Positions 45,041-57,188 of a stretch of 64,000 bases of DNA are shown here, piece by piece. The DNA is from Corynebacterium sp. (GTDB taxonomy: Bacteria > Actinomycetota > Actinomycetes > Mycobacteriales > Mycobacteriaceae), in assembly GCA_030531005.1 (NCBI GenBank), contig JAUMTW010000006.1:62001-126000 (forward strand). The letters are read 5' to 3'. How positions within the stretch are numbered: the first letter of the stretch is position 1; each line of letters begins with the position of its first letter. The notes beneath the pieces are model-generated. The model saw only the letters and a list, made by a program, of their open reading frames with translations, was not told where the DNA came from and searched no databases. The position numbers were made by a program, and so were the translations under genes.

Positions 45041-46246
45041 TGTTCAATTGCTATTTGCGCACTTAAAAAGGCATGTAAGGCGCTTGTCTTAGGGGGATTT
45101 TTGTGTCTCGGTGGCAGTGCTGTTGTGTGAAAGACTGTTGCGAAATTTGGGTGAAAGTGCCATTTTGGTGCCACTAAGCTGATGGTAGATGTGGCTGTCA
45201 AGATCCTAAGGCGAACGCAATTGAGAGGCTGCAAACATGCTGTCATAGCTGAGCGTATGTGTCTTGAAAATCCTTTGTGATCTTAATCTCCCCCGATTGT
45301 GGGGTCGCGAAAATTGAGGCTTTAATCCTCCTTTGACGCTGAATAGGTGCTAGCCGCTTGTAATTAGCGAATTGTCGAAGCTGCTCCCTGGTGTATGAAT
45401 GCCTGTAAAAAGATAGAGCGAAGATCTGGCTAGGCAATGAATTGTTGACAACTTGTGTGCATGGTGCACCGCGAAAGCTGCTACGGCCTTAGGTTGCGTT
45501 GCTTGCGGGGTTTGGAGTTATTGTCGTCGGCTAGGTCTACCCGCGAAAGTGCTGTATCGGGTTTTGCGAGTTCTATCTTCTATTTTTCGGTCCTGCTTCG
45601 ATGCTATGGATTACTGGGGCCCGCAATGGATTGAACGTGTGCCGTTATAAAACTGGAATGAACGGCAATAAAGAAGAAGGCTATAAAGAAGAGAATGTCA
45701 TTGCTCCAGGGAAGAAAAACATGAAAGTCTGTAGATCCAGCCTGCGCAACAGCCACCAAAATCAGTGGCCATGTGAGAACTGAGAAGTAACGAGTGGAAT
45801 CCACTCATTGCCAAATTGGTTTTGGCGTAGAGAACATCATAGAGAAAAAGAAAACAAAGAAAACATTGTGCGTCGTGGTGCCTCATGTGCAGCGAAAGCC
45901 GGTGCCGTACTAAATGCAAATGCTCAATTGGTTGTGTTGGTAGGGGTTTGCGGTGGGCGCGCCCTGCGTTTCGTGGATACGACGCGCAAAATGTAGCGCT
46001 CACTGAATGTCCCACGCAATCACACGCAATCAGCGGTATAGCGAAAATGCTGCAAAATGCCGTTCTTGATAGTTGTCGTGCGTAGATGGAATAAGAGTTA
46101 TGCGGAAAAACTGCCGTTTACCTGGCGATTTTTCGAAATTGTGAATTCTGTGTAGAGTACTTTCTCGAGCCTTGAAACAAGCGGTGACGGTAGGTGTTCG
46201 CATAGCGTGAACTTTGCTGTTATTCTTGTATGAGGCGAAATCGACC
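45041..46246. other. 1.2 kb gene-free stretch between tRNA-Gly and tRNA-Pro
   Basis: I see no supported gene. Open frames are short, without ribosome sites, in lower-GC DNA. A palindrome GAGTGGAATCCACTC lies near 45790-45805. The interval lies between two tRNA genes and may be a degraded insertion. Confidence 0.6.
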
Positions 46247-46320
46247 CGGGACGTGGCGCAGTTTGGTAGCGCACCTGCTTTGGGAGCAGGGGGTCGCAGG
46301 TTCAAATCCTGTCGTCCCGA
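46247..46320 (+). tRNA. tRNA-Pro (anticodon TGG)
   Basis: Acceptor CGGGACG/CGTCCCG, discriminator A, no encoded CCA. Anticodon stem CCTGC/GCAGG with loop TTTGGGA gives TGG. Confidence 0.96.
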
Positions 46321-46325
46321 CAATG

Positions 46326-46357
46326 TCCCTCCGCCCACACCAGGCGGGGGGATTTTT
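46326..46357 (+). terminator. Terminator after tRNA-Pro
   Basis: TCCCTCCGCC (46326-46335) pairs with GGCGGGGGGA (46343-46352) with one G.U, followed by TTTTT. Confidence 0.8.
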
Positions 46358-46399
46358 GATTGATCAACTAAAAGTACTACAGGTTCAGGAGCGTGACTC

Positions 46400-47752
46400 G
46401 TGCAGAGTTCAGTAGAAAAGCTAAGCGAGACTCGGGTAAAGCTTACCGTTGAGGTGCCTTTCTCCGAGTTGGACAATGAAATCAAGAATGCTTATCAGGC
46501 TATTGCTGGCCAGATCAGCATCCCTGGCTTCCGCCCTGGTAAGGCTCCTCGCCAGCTTATCGACGCACGCGTGGGCCGCGGCCCAATCCTGGAGCAGGTC
46601 GTGAACGACATGCTGCCTTCTCGTTATGAGGCTGCAGTAGCCGAGAACGAGTTGAACCCACTGGGCCAGCCAGAGATCGAAATCACCAAGCTTGAAGATG
46701 GTGAACTCGTCGAGTTCACTGCGGCTGTGGATGTTCGTCCAGAGATTACGATTCCAGACTTCAGCGGCATCAGCATTGAGGTGCCTGCCCTACAGAATTC
46801 TGAAGAGGATGTTACCGCCCGCATCGACTCCCTGCGTGAGCGCTTTGGCGAGCTATCTGATACCAAGCGCAAGTTGAAGACCAATGACTTCGCTATTATC
46901 GACCTCGTTGCTGAGGTTGATGGTGAAGAGGTCGAAGACTCCAAGAGCGAAGGTCTGTCTTATCAGGTTGGCGCCGATGACCTCATCAAGGGCCTGGATA
47001 CCGCACTGCGCGGCATGAAGACTGGCGAGGATAACGAATTCACCACCACCTTGGAGCAGGGTGAGTACGCTGGCAAGGAAGCTACCGTCAAGGTACATGT
47101 TCAGCAAACCAAGGAGCGCAAGCTGCCCGAGCTTAACGACGAGTTCGTACAGGAGGCTTCCGAGTTCGATACCGTTGCAGAGCTTGAAGAGTCCACCAAG
47201 CAGGAAGTCGAGCAGATCGCAAAGTCCAACCAGGCTGCTGCTATCCGCGATGAATTCTTGAAGGCTGCTTTGGCTCAGACCGAGTTCGAGGTTCCAGAGG
47301 GCGTTGTTGCCGAGCAGGCTGATGCCCAGATCCAGCAGGTGCTGACTCAGGTTGGCGGCGACGAAGCTATGCTGTCCTCCTTGCTCGAGGCGCAGGGTAC
47401 TTCCCGCGAGGAGTTCGACAAGGATGCCCGTGAGGGTGCCCTGGAGTCCGTACGTGCTCAGCTGTTCTTGGATGCTGTTGCCGATGAACTCAACCCAGAG
47501 GTTTCTCAGCAAGAAGTTACCGACCACATTCTGTTCACTGCGCAGAGCTACGGCATGGACCCATCCCAGTTCATCATGCAGCTGCAGCAGTCTGGTCAGA
47601 TTGCAAACCTGTTTGCTGACGTACGCCGTGGCAAGGCCCTGGCCGCAGCTATCTGCCAGACCACCGTCACCGATGATGCCGGTGAGACCGTTGACGTTGA
47701 AGAGTACTTCGGCGAAGAAAATTCTGAGGTTTCCGAGGAAGCTTCCGAGTAG
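46400..47752 (+). CDS. tig: Trigger factor
   Basis: A ribosome-associated chaperone and peptidyl-prolyl isomerase that meets nascent chains. The 450-residue protein has the ribosome-binding [12 protein letters not shown] near the N-terminus, the FKBP-like domain (about 155-245) and the helical C-terminal domain, ending in an acidic tail ([12 protein letters not shown]). Start is GTG 46400 with CAGGAG upstream. It precedes clpP1P2, an arrangement common across bacteria. Confidence 0.97.
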   Translation: MQSSVEKLSETRVKLTVEVPFSELDNEIKNAYQAIAGQISIPGFRPGKAPRQLIDARVGRGPILEQVVNDMLPSRYEAAVAENELNPLGQPEIEITKLEDGELVEFTAAVDVRPEITIPDFSGISIEVPALQNSEEDVTARIDSLRERFGELSDTKRKLKTNDFAIIDLVAEVDGEEVEDSKSEGLSYQVGADDLIKGLDTALRGMKTGEDNEFTTTLEQGEYAGKEATVKVHVQQTKERKLPELNDEFVQEASEFDTVAELEESTKQEVEQIAKSNQAAAIRDEFLKAALAQTEFEVPEGVVAEQADAQIQQVLTQVGGDEAMLSSLLEAQGTSREEFDKDAREGALESVRAQLFLDAVADELNPEVSQQEVTDHILFTAQSYGMDPSQFIMQLQQSGQIANLFADVRRGKALAAAICQTTVTDDAGETVDVEEYFGEENSEVSEEASE

Positions 47753-47791
47753 TTCAAAGCCTTAAGCGTTGTACGCTGAACGCGATGAGTG

Positions 47792-47826
47792 ATCCCCTGC
47801 TTGCACCCGTGGTAAGTAGGGGATTT
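47792..47826 (+). terminator. Terminator downstream of tig
   Basis: ATCCCCTGCTT (47792-47802) pairs with AAGTAGGGGAT (47814-47824) with one G.U, then TTT. Confidence 0.75.
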
Positions 47827-47950
47827 CTGTATTTCATCGCGCCAGCGCATGCCAGAATTTTGCACAACCTGGGCTCAATCAAGGCCAAGGTAACAAACTA
47901 CATGCTGTTAGCGAACAGCTAAGGTTTTAGGTGCTTTAGGCGGTAGTCTG

Positions 47951-47980
47951 GGAAATTATCTCCCATCATGGGTGGTTGTA
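47951..47980 (+). promoter_or_regulatory. SigH-like ECF promoter upstream of clpP1
   Basis: GGAAAT (47951-47956) and GTTGTA (47975-47980) are 18 bases apart, matching the corynebacterial SigH pattern GGAA...GTT. clpP1P2 of C. glutamicum is known to be SigH- and ClgR-controlled. It lies about 75 bases before the clpP1 start. Confidence 0.6.
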
Positions 47981-48055
47981 CCTTCATGTGGGCGATACTC
48001 ACTAGAACAAAGAAATAAATTGTCTCGTTATTGATACCAAAAGGAGTCAGTACCA

Positions 48056-48655
48056 ATGTCCAACGAGCCGCGTTTGGCAGCCGATAGTGCTGGTATGAAC
48101 TTAAGCGATTCCGTCTATGAGCGCCTGTTGCGCGAGCGTATCATCTTCTTGGGTACCCAGGTTGATGATGATATCGCCAATAAATTGTGCGCCCAGATTC
48201 TGCTGCTATCTGCAGAGGATCCGACTCGCGATATCCACCTGTACATTAATTCCCCTGGTGGTTCTGTAACTGCCGGTATGGCTATTTATGACACCATGAA
48301 GTATTCGCCATGTGATATTGCCACCTACGGTATGGGTCTGGCTGCCTCGATGGGGCAATTCCTGCTCTCTGGTGGCACCAAGGGCAAGCGCTACGCCCTA
48401 CCGCACTCACGTATTATGATGCACCAGCCTTCTGCTGGTGTTGGTGGGACCGCTGCCGATATCGCTATCCAGGCTGAGCAGTTTGCTCAGACTAAGAAGG
48501 AAATGGCACAGCTGATTGCCGAGCACACCGGCCAGACTTTCGAGCAGATCACTAAGGACTCCGATCGCGACCGCTGGTTCACCGCCACTGAAGCCAAGGA
48601 ATATGGCATCGTCGATCACGTTATTGAATCTGCTGCTGGCCCTTTGCACGTTTAA
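48056..48655 (+). CDS. clpP1: ATP-dependent Clp protease proteolytic subunit ClpP1
   Basis: A serine protease subunit that forms a mixed ClpP1P2 tetradecamer in actinobacteria, fed by ClpX or ClpC. The 199-residue protein has the catalytic Ser98 in GLAASMGQ and the His in RIMMHQPSAG. Start ATG 48056 with AAGGAG upstream. The gap to clpP2 is 21 bases, so the two form an operon. The C-terminal tail has GPLHV. Confidence 0.97.
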   Translation: MSNEPRLAADSAGMNLSDSVYERLLRERIIFLGTQVDDDIANKLCAQILLLSAEDPTRDIHLYINSPGGSVTAGMAIYDTMKYSPCDIATYGMGLAASMGQFLLSGGTKGKRYALPHSRIMMHQPSAGVGGTAADIAIQAEQFAQTKKEMAQLIAEHTGQTFEQITKDSDRDRWFTATEAKEYGIVDHVIESAAGPLHV

Positions 48656-48676
48656 GAACCTTCGGAGAACTTCACT

Positions 48677-49303
48677 ATGAATAACAATATGCAGATGCCG
48701 CAAGCACGCTATGTGCTGCCTTCCTTTATTGAGCAGTCCGCTTATGGCACTAAGGAAACCAACCCCTATGCCAAGCTCTTTGAAGAGCGCATCATTTTCT
48801 TAGGCACCCAGGTTGATGACACCTCCGCCAATGACATCATGGCTCAGTTGCTCGTACTGGAAGGCTTAGATCCAGACCGCGAAATCACCATGTACATTAA
48901 TTCGCCCGGTGGTTCTTTTACCTCGCTGATGGCAATTTATGACACTATGCAGTACGTACGTCCTGATGTGCGCACTGTGTGCTTGGGCCAAGCTGCCTCT
49001 GCTGCGGCCGTGCTACTGGCTGCTGGTGCTCCAGGCAAGCGTGCCGCGCTGCCAAATGCCCGCGTGCTCATTCACCAGCCGGCTACGCAAGGCACCCAGG
49101 GTCAGGTCTCCGACTTGGAAATTCAGGCCAAAGAAATTGAGCGGATGCGCAGCCTGATGGAAACCACCCTGGCTCGCCACACCGGTAAAGATCCGGAGCA
49201 GATCCGTATTGATACTGATCGCGATAAGATCCTTACTGCTGAAGAAGCAGTGGAGTATGGCATCATCGATCAGATTTTTGATTACCGAAAGCTCAACGGC
49301 TAA
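48677..49303 (+). CDS. clpP2: ATP-dependent Clp protease proteolytic subunit ClpP2
   Basis: Second ClpP subunit of the actinobacterial ClpP1P2 protease, 208 residues. Catalytic Ser108 in GQAASAAAV and His in [11 protein letters not shown]. Its N-terminal segment (about 1-30) is longer than in ClpP1 and is often processed. Start ATG 48677, 21 bases after clpP1, with a GGAG in the gap. A nested hairpin terminator follows. Confidence 0.97.
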   Translation: MNNNMQMPQARYVLPSFIEQSAYGTKETNPYAKLFEERIIFLGTQVDDTSANDIMAQLLVLEGLDPDREITMYINSPGGSFTSLMAIYDTMQYVRPDVRTVCLGQAASAAAVLLAAGAPGKRAALPNARVLIHQPATQGTQGQVSDLEIQAKEIERMRSLMETTLARHTGKDPEQIRIDTDRDKILTAEEAVEYGIIDQIFDYRKLNG

Positions 49304-49364
49304 GCCAGCGTCAGGCTTAATGGCGAAGTCGCCCAGTACGATAGTGCTCAGCAGACTTCACACT

Positions 49365-49415
49365 GGTGGTCTCTTCAAACATCCTGCCATTAGGATGCGG
49401 AGGAGGCCACCTTTT
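49365..49415 (+). terminator. Candidate nested-hairpin terminator after clpP2
   Basis: An inner stem CATCCT/AGGATG (49380-49385 and 49392-49397) lies inside an outer stem GGTGG/CCACC (49365-49369 and 49407-49411), with TTTT following. Confidence 0.6.
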
Positions 49416-49590
49416 AGCGATTAATGTAAATCCTTCGTGCAGTATGTCTGCTAGGTATAAGGGGATTTCATGGGTTGTGTGATCTCACAACTGTGCTAGA
49501 TGCATTTTGCGCCGTGAGCGCGGTAGTATAGATAAGTTCACATCCTCAGGAAAATATCCTGGGATAACACATGTAGGAATCCAATCACGT

Positions 49591-50874
49591 ATGTCGCGAA
49601 TGCAAGAAACTGCAGATCTTTTAAAGTGCTCCTTCTGCGGAAAGAGCCAAAAGCAGGTGAAAAAACTCATTGCCGGAAGTGGTGTGTACATCTGTGATGA
49701 GTGCATCGAGCTATGTAATGAGATCATCGAAGAAGAGCTTGGTGCTGCCGAGCAGCAGCAAGCTCAAGAGGGGTATAGCTCTCTGCCGCGCCCGAGTGAG
49801 ATTACCGCTTTCCTGGATGCCTACGTCATTGGACAGGAGCCAGCGAAGCGCCGGCTTGCGGTAGCGGTGTATAACCACTACAAGCGCATTCAGGCCGAGG
49901 AGCGCGAGGCAACCGGTCGTCGGAAGAGCGATGATGCCACCGAGATCCAAAAGTCCAATATATTGATGCTGGGGCCTACCGGTTCGGGTAAGACTTACCT
50001 GGCACAGACCTTGGCGCGTTTGCTCGATGTGCCTTTCGCTATTGCTGATGCCACTAGTTTGACAGAGGCCGGCTATGTGGGCGAAGACGTCGAGAATATT
50101 TTGCTCAAGCTTTTACAAGCTGCAGATTTCGATGTGGAACGCGCCAAAAAAGGCATCATCTATGTCGATGAGGTCGACAAGATCTCCCGGAAGTCTGATA
50201 ACCCCTCGATTACTCGTGATGTCTCGGGCGAGGGAGTGCAGCAAGCGCTGCTGAAGATTTTGGAAGGTACGGTGGCTTCAATTCCACCACAAGGTGGGCG
50301 CAAGCACCCGAACCAAGAGTTCATTCAGCTCGATACCACCAATATCTTGTTCATCGTTGCTGGTGCTTTCTCCGGTCTGGAAAAGGTTATCGATGAGCGT
50401 CGCGGCAAGAATGGCTTGGGCTTTGGCGTAGACATCCCAGAAAAGGTTTCTGATCAGGTCGATGTCTTTGATGATGTACGCCCAGAAGACTTGGTGAAGT
50501 TCGGTCTGATTCCGGAATTCATCGGCCGTCTGCCAGTGGTTGCTACCGTATCCAATCTGGATGAGGAATCGTTGGTACGGGTGCTTACGGAGCCGAAGAA
50601 CTCTTTGGTGAACCAATACCAGAGCTTGTTCGAAATGGATGGCGTTTCTTTGGAATTCGAAGAGGATGCCTTAAAGGAAATCGCGTCCAAGGCCTTGGAT
50701 CGAGGCACTGGGGCTCGTGGCCTGCGTGCCATTATGGAGGAGCTGCTGTTGCCCGTGATGTACGACATCCCAGATCGGGAGGATATTGCAGCTGTGGTGG
50801 TGACTGCCGAGAGTGTGATCGGGGCAAAGCCCCATGAGTTGGTTCCTAAAGAACCAGAGGAACAGACCGCCTAG
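49591..50874 (+). CDS. clpX: ATP-dependent Clp protease ATPase subunit ClpX
   Basis: An AAA+ unfoldase that recognises substrates and feeds ClpP1P2. Start ATG 49591 ([13 protein letters not shown]) fits orthologues; an open frame reaches 49507 without a ribosome site. Zinc-binding cysteines CSFC...CDECIELC at the N-terminus, Walker A GPTGSGKT, pore loop GYVGEDVEN, and Walker [11 protein letters not shown] are visible over 427 residues. A palindrome GTTGTG-N6-CACAAC lies about 110 bases upstream, and a strong terminator follows. Confidence 0.97.
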   Translation: MSRMQETADLLKCSFCGKSQKQVKKLIAGSGVYICDECIELCNEIIEEELGAAEQQQAQEGYSSLPRPSEITAFLDAYVIGQEPAKRRLAVAVYNHYKRIQAEEREATGRRKSDDATEIQKSNILMLGPTGSGKTYLAQTLARLLDVPFAIADATSLTEAGYVGEDVENILLKLLQAADFDVERAKKGIIYVDEVDKISRKSDNPSITRDVSGEGVQQALLKILEGTVASIPPQGGRKHPNQEFIQLDTTNILFIVAGAFSGLEKVIDERRGKNGLGFGVDIPEKVSDQVDVFDDVRPEDLVKFGLIPEFIGRLPVVATVSNLDEESLVRVLTEPKNSLVNQYQSLFEMDGVSLEFEEDALKEIASKALDRGTGARGLRAIMEELLLPVMYDIPDREDIAAVVVTAESVIGAKPHELVPKEPEEQTA

Positions 50875-50937
50875 TTGCGATGTTGCTTCTTGCTGTTGAG
50901 CGCTGTTGAGTAGCCAGCCTCAGCTCACTGTTTACAA

Positions 50938-50973
50938 AAGGCCCGTTGTACGCCCTAGCGTGCAGCGGGCCTT
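50938..50973 (+). terminator. Terminator downstream of clpX
   Basis: A 16-base stem (50938-50953 with 50958-50973, two G.U pairs), loop CCTA, followed by GTCTATT. Confidence 0.8.
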
Positions 50974-51184
50974 GTCTATTGAGGCTACGAGGTCACTTTG
51001 GACTACGAGGTTTATCGCGGGGATACGAGAGAGTTGTTGTGCGTAGTAGCCATCATAGAGGCGCTATACGTTTCTTAGTGATTTGTCGGGGAGTATGGAC
51101 GAAACCAGTAATCTTGCTCTGCCAACTACTCGGAATCCGTAGCAGGTAAAGTGCGTCCAGCTTGGCTTAGAAGCGCCTCAAATA
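50974..51184. other. Spacer between clpX and tetR terminators
   Basis: Between the clpX terminator and the tetR terminator no gene is seen. Confidence 0.5.
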
Positions 51185-51241
51185 AAAAGCAATGCCCCGG
51201 TATCCATTCATCCGTACCGAGGATGTAAGGCGCTACCGGGG
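51185..51241 (-). terminator. Candidate terminator of the TetR gene
   Basis: CCCCGGTA (51195-51202) pairs with TACCGGGG (51234-51241); on the minus strand the stem is followed by GCTTTTTA. Confidence 0.6.
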
Positions 51242-51275
51242 TAATGGAGCATGCGTCGCGCATATCAGCTCAACG

Positions 51276-52142
51276 TTATTCGAAGGGATCTACGTTGATC
51301 TCGTAGGTGAAGGCTTCATCATTTTCCGGAGACGCGATCGAACTGTCATTACGAGTAATGTAGCTTACTCCAGGACCAGCAGGCAGGTTCGAGGTTAAGA
51401 AAGCCAGAACTAGATCTACCGTCATGTGCTTCAAGGCGAAGGTGTTTTCTTCGTGCATGAGATCCACCCCGTAGAGATCCAGGGCTGTGCCATTGCCAAT
51501 CAGGCGGAAGGATGCGAGCGAAGTGATGAGAGTCAAGATATCTTGGGTAGCAATACCCGGACGGAAAGCTCCAGAATCCTGACCACGGAGCAGTAATTTA
51601 TCGAGCTGCAAGGTGATATTCGAGTATTCACTTAAGTGCACTGAATCTGAAAGTTTGCTCCACTCATTTAAGTCCTCCAGGGTGAGCAGGCGGATGGCAT
51701 CAGGATTATCCACATAGTTTTGGAAAATGACTTCAACGACGGTCTTTACGCCATCAACGGGCACCATTTGGGCCACATCGATATTGGGAACTTCACCGGG
51801 GCGCAGACAGTCCACCGCGCGGATCAAGCACTGGTTATAGAGGCCTTTCTTGTCCCCGAAGTGATAGTGGATCATGCGCTTCGACATACCCGTGGCACGG
51901 GAGATGGCCTCTAACTTGGTTTCTGAGAAGCCACGCTCTGCGAAGATATGCATGGCTGCTTGGAGCACATTTTCCACATTATCCTTCACGGTAACTGCGT
52001 CAGCTGGGGTAGTGGACAGGGAGTTCAAGGTGGTGCTGTCAACGCCGGCGCTGCTACGGGCATCGAACTCTGTATCCGTAGCGCTGGTGGCGGCGCTAGT
52101 GGGGGCCTGCGCTGGGGCGAATTCGTTGTGGGAATTCGACAC
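51276..52142 (-). CDS. TetR-family transcriptional regulator
   Basis: A 288-residue one-component repressor candidate. An unusual Ala/Ser/Thr-rich segment of about 50 residues precedes the TetR helix-turn-helix (ISRATGMSKRMIHYHFGDKKGLYNQC), and a large ligand domain follows. Start is GTG 52142 with GGAGGA six bases upstream. An inverted repeat at 52198-52229 (TGGAACG...CGTTCCA) lies about 56 bases upstream and may be its operator. Divergent from mdh, with a 1 kb spacer. Confidence 0.85.
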   Translation of the reverse strand: MSNSHNEFAPAQAPTSAATSATDTEFDARSSAGVDSTTLNSLSTTPADAVTVKDNVENVLQAAMHIFAERGFSETKLEAISRATGMSKRMIHYHFGDKKGLYNQCLIRAVDCLRPGEVPNIDVAQMVPVDGVKTVVEVIFQNYVDNPDAIRLLTLEDLNEWSKLSDSVHLSEYSNITLQLDKLLLRGQDSGAFRPGIATQDILTLITSLASFRLIGNGTALDLYGVDLMHEENTFALKHMTVDLVLAFLTSNLPAGPGVSYITRNDSSIASPENDEAFTYEINVDPFE

Positions 52143-54140
<1,998 letters not shown>

Positions 54141-54146
54141 CTCAGT

Positions 54147-54175
54147 TGCAGTAGCCCAGCGAGTTGGCTACTGCA
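54147..54175 (+). terminator. Hairpin after mdh
   Basis: TGCAGTAGCC pairs with GGCTACTGCA across a nine-base loop (perfect ten-base stem); no T run, so termination is only possible. Confidence 0.5.
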
Positions 54176-54471
54176 GAAACCCTGCAAGCAAAGCTGGTGA
54201 AGATGCAGTCTGATTATCTTTCTGATTATCTTTGCCGGCTTTGTGCTTTCTCGACGCGAACCAGCTTCGAATTCGCATAGGTTTGGTGATATTAGCGAAA
54301 ACTAGCATCAGGAGCAGGGCATCTTCGGTCATCGCGGACCGTGCTTGAGGCCATCATGGGGCAAAAGAAAACGTGCAGGTACCGCCATTTCAGGGTGTCA
54401 CCGATGTTGCACACGCGGGCCTGTAGGACAGATATGTGCCCTAGTGTGCCAGAACTATTAAGATAGGGCGG
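54176..54471. other. Spacer between mdh and valS with a 12-base tandem duplication
   Basis: A perfect tandem copy of TCTGATTATCTT lies at 54209-54232. TAAGAT at 54459-54464 lies about seven bases before the valS GTG, so valS may be transcribed without a leader. No gene is seen. Confidence 0.45.
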
Positions 54472-57183
54472 GTGAATTCCAAGAACTCTGCTTCCTCAAA
54501 TGCCGCAACCGCCCTGCCCAAGCAATGGGATCCTCAAGCCGTCGAGGCTGAGATCTATAACCGCTGGGTAGAGGCTGGATATTTCCACGCTGACGCAAAC
54601 TCCTCCAAACCCCCGTTTTCCATTGTATTGCCGCCACCAAACGTCACCGGCCAGTTGCACATGGGGCACGCATTAGACCATACCTTGATGGATGCGATTG
54701 CTCGCCGTAAGCGCATGCAGGGCTATGAAGTTTTATGGCTACCCGGCATGGATCACGCCGGCATCGCGACTCAAACCAAAGTGGAAGCCAAACTCTTTGA
54801 AGAAGAGGGCAAGAAACGGTGGGATTATAAGCGCGAAGAATTCATCGAGCGCGTGTGGGAATGGAAGCGCGAATTCGGCGGCACCATTGCTGAGCAGATG
54901 CGTGCTATTGGCGACTCCGTGGACTGGGAGCGCGAGCGCTTTACCCTCGACGAAGGCTTATCGCGTGCGGTACAGACTATCTTCAAACAGCTCTATGACC
55001 AGGGCATGATCTATCGCGCTAATCGCTTGGTGAACTGGTCTCCAATCCTGGAAACTGCTGTTTCTGATATTGAGGTGGTCTATAAAGACATCGAAGGCGA
55101 ATTAGTATCCATTCGTTATGGTTCGCTCGATGATGCCGAACCACACGTCATCGTGGCAACCACTCGGGTGGAAACCATGCTCGGTGACGTCGCCGTAGCT
55201 GTACACCCCGATGATGAGCGATATAAGGATCTAGTTGGTACAACCTTGCCGCACCCATTCTTAGCGGATCGGGAGCTGCGGATCATCGCCGATGATTATG
55301 TGGACCCAGAGTTCGGCACCGGTGCAGTAAAGATCACTCCAGCTCATGACCCGAACGACAATGCCATGGGTATTCGTCACGATCTCGAGATGCCGATCAT
55401 CATGGACAATACCGGGCATATCGCCAATACCGGTACCGAGTTTGATGGTATGGATCGCTTCGAGGCGCGTGTGAAAATCCGCGAGGCCTTGGCTGCCCAG
55501 GGGCGCATTGTTAAAGAAGTACGCCCCTACATTCACTCTGTAGGCCACTCGGAGCGCTCCGGGGAGCCAATTGAACCGATGTTGAGTCTGCAGTGGTTCG
55601 TCAAGGTTGAAGAGCTCGCCCGTATGGCTGGTGAGGCCGTGCGCGAGGGCGATACTGTCATTCACCCCAAAGCCTCTGAGCCGCGCTATTTCGACTGGGT
55701 TGATGACATGCACGATTGGTGTATTTCGCGTCAGCTGTGGTGGGGTCACCGCATCCCAATCTGGTATGGCCCAGATGGTGACGTAATCTGCGTGGGCCCA
55801 GATGAGCAAGCACCAACCGGCTACGAGCAAGACCCAGATGTGCTCGATACTTGGTTCTCCTCGGCACTGTGGCCATTTTCCACCATGGGCTGGCCAGAAA
55901 ACACTGAGGATTTATCCAGGTTCTACCCAACCTCGGTGCTAGTGACCGCCTATGACATTCTGTTTTTCTGGGTTGCTCGCATGATGATGTTCGGTACCTT
56001 CGCTGCCTCTCAGACCCCAGAGATCCTGGGGGAGGGGAAAGAAGGTCGCCCACAAATCCCATTTAAGGATCTGTTCTTGCATGGCCTGGTTCGCGATGAG
56101 CAAGGCCGCAAGATGAGTAAGTCCTTGGGCAATGGCATTGATCCTATGGATTGGGTCGCACGCTATGGTGCTGATGCCTTGCGCTTTACGCTGGCCCGTG
56201 GTGCTAATCCCGGTGTAGATCTGCCTGTAGGCGAAGATGCTGCTCAAAGCTCGCGTAACTTTGCAACCAAACTCTTTAACGCCACCAAGTTCGCGCTCAT
56301 GAATGGCGCAACTGTTGGTGAGCTGCCAGCGCGTGCGGAACTCAGTGACGCCGATCGCTGGATTTTGGATCGCTTAGAAGAAGTCCGCGCCAGTGTGGAT
56401 AACTATCTGGAGCACTACCAGTTCGCCAAGGCGAATGAGGCTTTATACCACTTTGCCTGGGATGAGTTCTGTGACTGGTACCTGGAAATTGCCAAGGTCC
56501 AGATACCTCGCGATATGGAAACAGCGGATGCTCAGGCGCAGGCGCAAGGCCGCAACACCCAGTTAGTGCTGGGCCAAGTACTCGATGCTTTGCTGCGTCT
56601 GCTTCATCCTGCGATGCCATATGTCACCGAGGTGCTTTGGCAGGCCTTGACAGACGGTGAATCTATTACCATCGCGCAATGGCCAGATACCAGCTACACC
56701 AACGGTGGAGCAGCTACCGATGCCACAGCAGCGCAACGCATTGCTGATACCGTCAAGCTAGTTACTGAAGTCCGCCGCTTCCGCTCGGATCAAGGCGTCA
56801 AGCCTTCCCAGCAGGTTCCAGCCAAGGTAGACTTCGCCGCAGCTGATCTTGGCGCCCAAGAAGACCTGGTGCGCTCACTGGCGAAACTCCAGGCTCCAGC
56901 ACCAGACTTCACTGCCTCGGCCACCATCGAGGTACGCCTCTCCCAGGCCACCGTGGCAGTTGCCCTGGATACTTCAGGAACCGTGGATAAGGAAGCTGAG
57001 CGCAAGCGCTTGAGCAAGGACTTAAAAGAAGCCGAAAAAGAACTCGAGACCACCACTAAGAAGCTAGGCAACGAGTCCTTCCTCGCTAAGGCACCTGAGG
57101 CAGTGGTGGCCAAGATTCGCAACCGTCATGAGATTGCTACTGCTGAAGTAGCCCGTATTCGTCAGCGTTTAGAGGAGCTCTAA
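54472..57183 (+). CDS. valS: Valyl-tRNA synthetase
   Basis: Charges tRNA-Val with valine. The 903-residue class I enzyme has the HIGH-type motif HMGH (near residue 63) and the KMSKS motif, with an editing domain between (about 190-380) and an anticodon-binding part plus a C-terminal coiled coil (from about 830, [21 protein letters not shown]). Start GTG 54472 has a weak ribosome site. The stop is six bases before folC, which overlaps the DUF4233 gene. valS-folC order matches Rv2448c-Rv2447c. Confidence 0.97.
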   Translation: MNSKNSASSNAATALPKQWDPQAVEAEIYNRWVEAGYFHADANSSKPPFSIVLPPPNVTGQLHMGHALDHTLMDAIARRKRMQGYEVLWLPGMDHAGIATQTKVEAKLFEEEGKKRWDYKREEFIERVWEWKREFGGTIAEQMRAIGDSVDWERERFTLDEGLSRAVQTIFKQLYDQGMIYRANRLVNWSPILETAVSDIEVVYKDIEGELVSIRYGSLDDAEPHVIVATTRVETMLGDVAVAVHPDDERYKDLVGTTLPHPFLADRELRIIADDYVDPEFGTGAVKITPAHDPNDNAMGIRHDLEMPIIMDNTGHIANTGTEFDGMDRFEARVKIREALAAQGRIVKEVRPYIHSVGHSERSGEPIEPMLSLQWFVKVEELARMAGEAVREGDTVIHPKASEPRYFDWVDDMHDWCISRQLWWGHRIPIWYGPDGDVICVGPDEQAPTGYEQDPDVLDTWFSSALWPFSTMGWPENTEDLSRFYPTSVLVTAYDILFFWVARMMMFGTFAASQTPEILGEGKEGRPQIPFKDLFLHGLVRDEQGRKMSKSLGNGIDPMDWVARYGADALRFTLARGANPGVDLPVGEDAAQSSRNFATKLFNATKFALMNGATVGELPARAELSDADRWILDRLEEVRASVDNYLEHYQFAKANEALYHFAWDEFCDWYLEIAKVQIPRDMETADAQAQAQGRNTQLVLGQVLDALLRLLHPAMPYVTEVLWQALTDGESITIAQWPDTSYTNGGAATDATAAQRIADTVKLVTEVRRFRSDQGVKPSQQVPAKVDFAAADLGAQEDLVRSLAKLQAPAPDFTASATIEVRLSQATVAVALDTSGTVDKEAERKRLSKDLKEAEKELETTTKKLGNESFLAKAPEAVVAKIRNRHEIATAEVARIRQRLEEL

Positions 57184-57188
57184 TCACC

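Noticed and set aside
45698..46015. 105-codon minus-strand frame between the tRNA genes
   Set aside because: Cysteine- and histidine-rich nonsense-like composition without start signals.
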